From: Stentor coeruleus
Taxonomy: Eukaryota; Ciliophora; Heterotrichea; Heterotrichida; Stentoridae
Direction: 5' to 3'
Assembly: GCA_001970955.1 (NCBI GenBank)
Contig: MPUH01000412.1
Coordinates: 1-56,156 of the forward strand
Length of the DNA stretch: 56,156 nt
The notes below the pieces were generated by a model. It saw nothing but the letters and a program-made list of their open reading frames with translations, was not told the DNA's origin and made no database searches. Below, one piece after another: positions 51,583 to 56,156 of the stretch (the stretch's first letter is position 1; every line of letters starts with the position of its first letter). The translations under genes were made by a program, and so were the position numbers.

Positions 51583-53383
51583 TGATATCAAGCTGTCTTT
51601 GAGCACGAATAACTTCAGCATTGAAAATTTTTTCATCTTTGATTTTTTTCCCAGCATTTCCTTTGATCTGTCCAATGCTGTTTTCGAATTCTTCTACCCA
51701 CATTTCTCTGTTTCTATTAGAACTAACTTCATTAACTGTTCTAATATCATTAAGTTCAAAGCCTTTTTCTAATAGTTTTTCAGTCTCTTGTTTGAGTTTG
51801 TCTATAAGAAAATGCCTGAATTTTTCATCTATGAATTGTTGGTATTGCATTTCCTCAAGGAAATCTTTTTTGCTTGTGGTTGGTGATGGTGCTGAAACTC
51901 TTGAGCCTTGTGATGATCTGGTTCTTGCAGGTGAGGCTCTTGAAAGTCCTGTGCTTTCATTTTTAACTTTGGGTTGGAAGATGTTTTTTTGAACTGGTTT
52001 TAAATTTGTTTTTGATGGACTATTACTAGGTTTTGGAGAAGGTCGGGTATCAGAAAGTCTTTTTGGAGGTAAATTATCAGGGGCAGTGGATTTTACCCCT
52101 AATGAAGGCCTTGATGATGAAGGGATTGGAAGTTTAGTTTTTGGATGTGGAGCTGGTGAGGAGACTATAGGCTGTTTGACTGGGGCTTTATTTGTAGGTT
52201 TTATGTTATTTTCTTGGGTTTTAAGCAAGTTCCTGTTTGGGAAGATTGCATCGATATTTGGGGTATTGATTTTTATTCTGATTTCAGGCTCAGGAACTTC
52301 CTGAGGAGATTTCACTTCTTCTATTCTTGTCTGGTCTTGCGATACAACTTTTTCAAAAACATTGATTGCGTAGTGTTCTTTAGCATAAGCCTCATAATAT
52401 TTCAAACCAAAAGTTACCAATTCATATATAACAAAACCTGTCAAAGTCTTATCCATAGTCTTAACCTGCTCAACAGTAACTTTTTCCATTAAATCATGAA
52501 TTCTTTTCATTACATCAACCGAAATCATTTCTTTATCCATATACTCAACAGTCCTTCTAATAATCGTCACAACATGTCCAGGATTATTAATATAATTCTT
52601 CATAATATCAACAGCTTTAGTTGCTGGTATTTTCCCTGTAGGTGACACTTTAATAGTTGGATCAACTTCACAATACAAAAGCAAAAAGCTTAATGAAATC
52701 ACTGAAGCTTCCCTTTGTGGACTAAGTATTTTTTTCCAAATATTCAAAATCCTTGCAGTAACTCTATTAATTCTTATCAACAACTCTTTAGAAATTTCTC
52801 CAAGTCCTTTAGCTTCAACATGTTCTTCAGCAGGTAAAGTATTAACCCTATCAACTTCAGAAGTAAATTTATTATCTTCAATCATCCCAGCAATTTGAAC
52901 AAGTTTTTTAGCTAAAGCTGCATATAAATTATCATCTTGACTAGTATAAATTTGTTGAATCTCTTTAAGAGCTGATGCCATAAGGACATAAAACTGTAAG
53001 GATATATCTGGTACTGCAGTAAGACAATCTTTTAAGACATCTTGCATTGTTGTAGCTTTAGCTAAAAGTGGCCTTTCTATGATTTCTTTACTGGATATTG
53101 ATTGGCAGATGTCTGAAAAGTATTTTTCGATTATCACTAAAGATATAGGTTTTGGGGTTTCTTTATGCCCATTACGGAATGTTGATTGAGGGGTACTAGA
53201 AATACTAGAACAATTTGAAGGCTCGGTTTGGAGATGGTCGATTTTTAAGTTCAGGAGTTTTTCGGAATTCGAAGGAGCTAAGGAACAGTAAGAATAAGTT
53301 GTTGTTGTGTCTGAGAACTGACGTTGATGAGGGTTTCGTCGTAGTGATATTAAAGGGTTAGAATGGGTTGATTCAGTTTCCAT
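51560..53383 (-). CDS. Uncharacterised protein with helical N-terminal and Pro/Ser-rich regions
   Basis: The protein has 607 residues. Residues about 80-350 are helical and folded-looking (IVIEKYFSDICQ, LQFYVLMASALKEI, AVDIMKNYINNPGHVVT); I cannot name the fold. Residues about 390-510 are rich in Pro, Ser, Lys and Arg (SSPAPHPKTKLPIPSSSRP, RASPARTRSSQGSR) and probably disordered, perhaps a microtubule- or actin-binding tail. Residues 520-607 form an acidic coiled-coil end. No catalytic motif is seen. Start at 53383; it ends just before the CNB gene on the same strand. Confidence 0.7.
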   Translation of the reverse strand: METESTHSNPLISLRRNPHQRQFSDTTTTYSYCSLAPSNSEKLLNLKIDHLQTEPSNCSSISSTPQSTFRNGHKETPKPISLVIIEKYFSDICQSISSKEIIERPLLAKATTMQDVLKDCLTAVPDISLQFYVLMASALKEIQQIYTSQDDNLYAALAKKLVQIAGMIEDNKFTSEVDRVNTLPAEEHVEAKGLGEISKELLIRINRVTARILNIWKKILSPQREASVISLSFLLLYCEVDPTIKVSPTGKIPATKAVDIMKNYINNPGHVVTIIRRTVEYMDKEMISVDVMKRIHDLMEKVTVEQVKTMDKTLTGFVIYELVTFGLKYYEAYAKEHYAINVFEKVVSQDQTRIEEVKSPQEVPEPEIRIKINTPNIDAIFPNRNLLKTQENNIKPTNKAPVKQPIVSSPAPHPKTKLPIPSSSRPSLGVKSTAPDNLPPKRLSDTRPSPKPSNSPSKTNLKPVQKNIFQPKVKNESTGLSRASPARTRSSQGSRVSAPSPTTSKKDFLEEMQYQQFIDEKFRHFLIDKLKQETEKLLEKGFELNDIRTVNEVSSNRNREMWVEEFENSIGQIKGNAGKKIKDEKIFNAEVIRAQRQLDIIQKFGSN

Positions 53384-55272
53384 TTTATTATATGCTTTTA
53401 TGAGGATTTGAATTGAATAATTGGATAGGTTTAGATTATTATTTGTTGGGATAAGGTATATTGTTTTATGTTTAAATAACTATTGGGTATAAGAAAATTC
53501 GGTGTGAAATTTTAAAAGATTGGGTTTTTTAGAATTGTGGTATATTTTAGGGTGTGTGTGGGAAAATAGTTTTTATTGGTTGGGGAAGATTTTTTTTGTG
53601 ATAATATTTAAGGATTGCTATTAAAGAAAATAAATTATGCTTTAAAATGTGGAGATATGAATATAAAGTTAATTGATAAGAATGCAAATTGCTGAAAATA
53701 AATTAAAGGATCTAAATTTAGCAAAACTTAATGTATTATTTTTTATGTAAAACTTATCATGCTTGTTCCATTTTTTTCAAATATCAGGCCTAAACATAAT
53801 TTTAATACCAATTAGAATTAAGCTTATAAATGAATATCTAATAAATTCTAAGTAATGATTTTTTATAAAAACTATATAATTTAAGATCAAAAGTGCAAAG
53901 CTAAAACAATTAAATCATTGCCTATAGTATTTAAAAAAATCATCATATTTTAAAGAGATTTGCTAATAGTTTGATTTAAGATACTATATTATCAATGTAG
54001 ACTCTACTATATGTACCAATTTCTGTATCTTTATCAATAATTTTTTTACTCGTAGCTTGAGAAATACTATAAAAACTATGCCAGAATTTTTCATCTATAG
54101 TTTTTTACATAAAGAAAAATTATATAAAGTGACTTAGCTAGAAAAAGAAAATTTATTTATACAAAAGTTAAGATCTTGATACATTTAATTAATTTATTCT
54201 CATTTACAGTAGCCTAAATTGATCAACAAAATACCCTAAAAATTATAATGTTAAGATATTCTTGTTAGTTTTTAGTATTTTTGATAGATTCTAATAAATC
54301 TTGTTAATTTTGGATTTCTGATAATTCTAACCGATTAATTTGATTCAATTATGCACATGAAGTTTATAATGTATTAAATCCATATGGTATGGAATAATTT
54401 TGTATATTGTAAATTTCATTATGAACAAAATATACTTTTACTTGTGGATTCATCTGGTGAAATAATAAAGATTGAAAAAAAAAACTGGAGTTAGTATTGA
54501 AATAATTTAAGACGCATAAATAAATAGAAAATACAATTAAAGGAGAGCTAGATAAAGGTTAGCATTGAAATTATATTTGGAAGATAAAAATTGAAAAAAT
54601 CTTGACTATATTAGGAATAAAATTAACAGAACAAGGATAATTTTTTTAAAATTATTAAAAGGATTGAAAAATTCAACTTAAATTATAGTATGCATGAAAT
54701 TAAGCTAATTATTATAACTTTTTTAGTAAATTCGTTATACTGCAAAAAAATAATTGATTTTACGGTAGTGAAACTTAAAAGTACACAAACTATGTCAAAG
54801 GAATATAGAATATCAGCAATTCATCAAAAAAAGCTTAATTTAATATATTTAGAAGGAAAAAAATAAAAATATTTATAGAGAAGCTTAATAGATTCCATTA
54901 AGTATTCGAACACCAAAGATGATGATTAATATGGAATACAAAAAAATATATATAACTTTTTTATTAAAACAACCAAATTTGTAGTTTATCATAGTTTAAT
55001 CAGCCATTTTTATACTCTAAATAATATAGAAAATTTAATATACTTACAGAAAATATCTAAGATAATTTTATAGTGATTCCAATTTGGTGCATAAACTAAA
55101 ACAACTTTTTANTTAATATACTTACAGAAAATATCTAAGATAATTTTATAGTGATTCCAATTTGGTGCATAAACTAAAACAACTTTTTATCCTAAACATA
55201 TCTTAAAGTAATAAAACTTAAAATCTAAAACAAAATTTATTATTGTATCATGAGTATATTATCTAATAAAAT
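53384..55272. other. Gene-free spacer of 1.9 kb
   Basis: The first 220 bp are G/T-rich on the plus strand, as expected upstream of a minus-strand gene. The rest is extremely AT-rich. Apart from the N duplicate at 55035-55189 I see nothing. Confidence 0.5.
55035..55189. repeat. 77-bp direct repeat around a single N
   Basis: Bases 55035-55111 and 55113-55189 are identical; N at 55112. Confidence 0.85.
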
Positions 55273-55869
55273 ATGCCTTCGAATGATTTGTCTAGCTGCT
55301 TGCAAGGGTTTAAATTATTTGCTCATTTGATAGTTCCTCCTATATGGTCACTTTCTGTATTCTCTATCTAGTCACTTATTTTGGGTATTTACCTGATATA
55401 CTGGGATACCTGTGGAGGGAATTTGCAGTAAGGAAAATTTAGAAATTATGTATTCGCATGCTCTTTCCTATTAGCACTATGGTTTCTAATATACAAGCTT
55501 GGAAAATCAAAGTATGAAGCTCAAAGATTACCAAATTCTTACCTTATAACTATGGGTATTATATTGATTATTCATGGATTCATTTCGATATTAATGACAA
55601 TTAAAATATCAGATCCATCACTTGATAAATGCTACGAACCCACAACAGACAGTTCAAAAACTACAACTTTTGAATTAAATACAACAAATCTAGGAGCTAT
55701 AATTAGAGAAAAGAAAGAAATCAATTATTCAAATGCTAAGGATTTCTTTTATACGAATGATGTAATTTCGCTTGGACTTCTTATATATGGTATTTATAAA
55801 TTTACAGTATCTAAGTTACGTTATCAAGAAGGCCAATCTCAAGGTTATGAGCAAATTAGGGATAGTTAG
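55273..55869 (+). CDS. Four-pass membrane protein (two 15-nt introns)
   Basis: Exons 55273-55356, 55372-55427 and 55443-55869 give 188 residues; both introns start GTA and end TAG. Only with both removed does the frame run from an ATG to a TAG. Four hydrophobic segments are visible: FAHLIVPPIWSLSSLILGIY, YVFACSFLLALWFLIYKLG, YLITMGIILIIHGFISILM and VISLGLLIYGIYKF. A soluble loop of about 50 residues lies before the last one. The pattern resembles small tetraspan ciliate proteins such as LITAF-like or tetraspanin-like ones, but no family signature is seen. The frame from 55552 alone would miss two membrane spans. Confidence 0.75.
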
Positions 55870-56156
55870 TTAATTATTAGTTTTTTTAAAATAGATTACA
55901 CTTTAGACTAGATTTGATATTATATGACTAAGTATAATTAATATTTTTTGCTTATGTAGTTAAACTTATTTTGTATTAAGAAACATGTATTGAATTTTTT
56001 TAAAGATAATTTCTTTAGTGTAATCAACTCTTTAGCTAATTTTTTATATATTAGCACCTTAGATACTTGATTAAGTATAAAATTATTATAATCATAAAAT
56101 TTCCAAATTATCGAAACTCTTTTCCAAAAGTATTCACACACTTAATAATAATTTAT
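55870..56156. other. Trailing spacer
   Basis: Less than 300 bp, AT-rich, no feature seen. Confidence 0.4.

Noticed and set aside
1..56156. Reassigned stop codons (TGA, TAA or TAG read as amino acids)
   Set aside because: Conserved genes have no in-frame stops outside predicted introns and end with TAA or TAG at the expected places; standard code fits.
1..56156. CRISPR arrays, rRNA genes or IS-type transposases
   Set aside because: No regularly spaced repeats, no rRNA core sequences and no transposase motifs were seen.

Overview
The window looks like macronuclear DNA of a heterotrich ciliate, most like Stentor. It is strongly AT-rich. The frames of conserved genes are open in the standard code and close with TAA or TAG. 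Several genes become complete only when introns of about 15 nt (GTA...AG) are removed: a HOOK-type coiled-coil gene, a Trf4-like poly(A) polymerase, a four-pass membrane protein and a cyclic-nucleotide-binding protein (17 nt). Genes are compact, lie on both strands, and are separated by AT-rich spacers with no sign of operons. The species is an inference; no rRNA is present.

Left part (1-19.2 kb): two divergent copies of one multi-domain gene, a degenerate kinase domain followed by an HEXXH metallopeptidase-like domain, sit in inverted orientation (about 4-3292 and 14897-18644). The left copy is intact. The right copy has a frameshift, a broken HEXXH and a nonsense codon. Each copy abuts duplicated 5' ends of neighbouring genes: fragments of a MYG1 exonuclease gene and of a trypsin-like peptidase gene. 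Between the arms lie the peptidase gene, a small MGNC protein, a CDPK-like kinase, an unknown 174-residue protein and MYG1 itself, whose frame is broken beside a 26-bp duplication.

Middle part (19.7-33.8 kb): B-type cyclin, a small unknown protein, the HOOK coiled-coil protein, a WD40 protein, an exosome RNase PH-like subunit, a Myb/SNAPC4-like protein with a small upstream gene, ribosomal protein uL14 (RPL23), PKA regulatory subunit and a tandem CCCH zinc finger protein. A poor region of about 4.6 kb (33.8-38.4 kb) follows, with one possible small membrane protein.

Right part (38.4-56.2 kb): a degenerate FCP1/HAD-like protein, transaldolase (with a newly placed first exon), an acylated glutaredoxin-like protein, an FHA/RING-CH protein, a degenerate tRNA-Ser-like sequence, a DYRK kinase, the Trf4-like polymerase, an F-BAR protein, the cyclic-nucleotide-binding protein, an unknown Pro/Ser-rich protein, a 1.9-kb empty spacer and the membrane protein.

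Eight single N characters occur; seven separate near-identical direct copies of 48-146 bp, so they look like unmerged contig overlaps, two of them inside coding regions. Most gene content is housekeeping and signalling. The most unusual item is the duplicated pseudokinase-HEXXH cassette with its captured 5' gene fragments.
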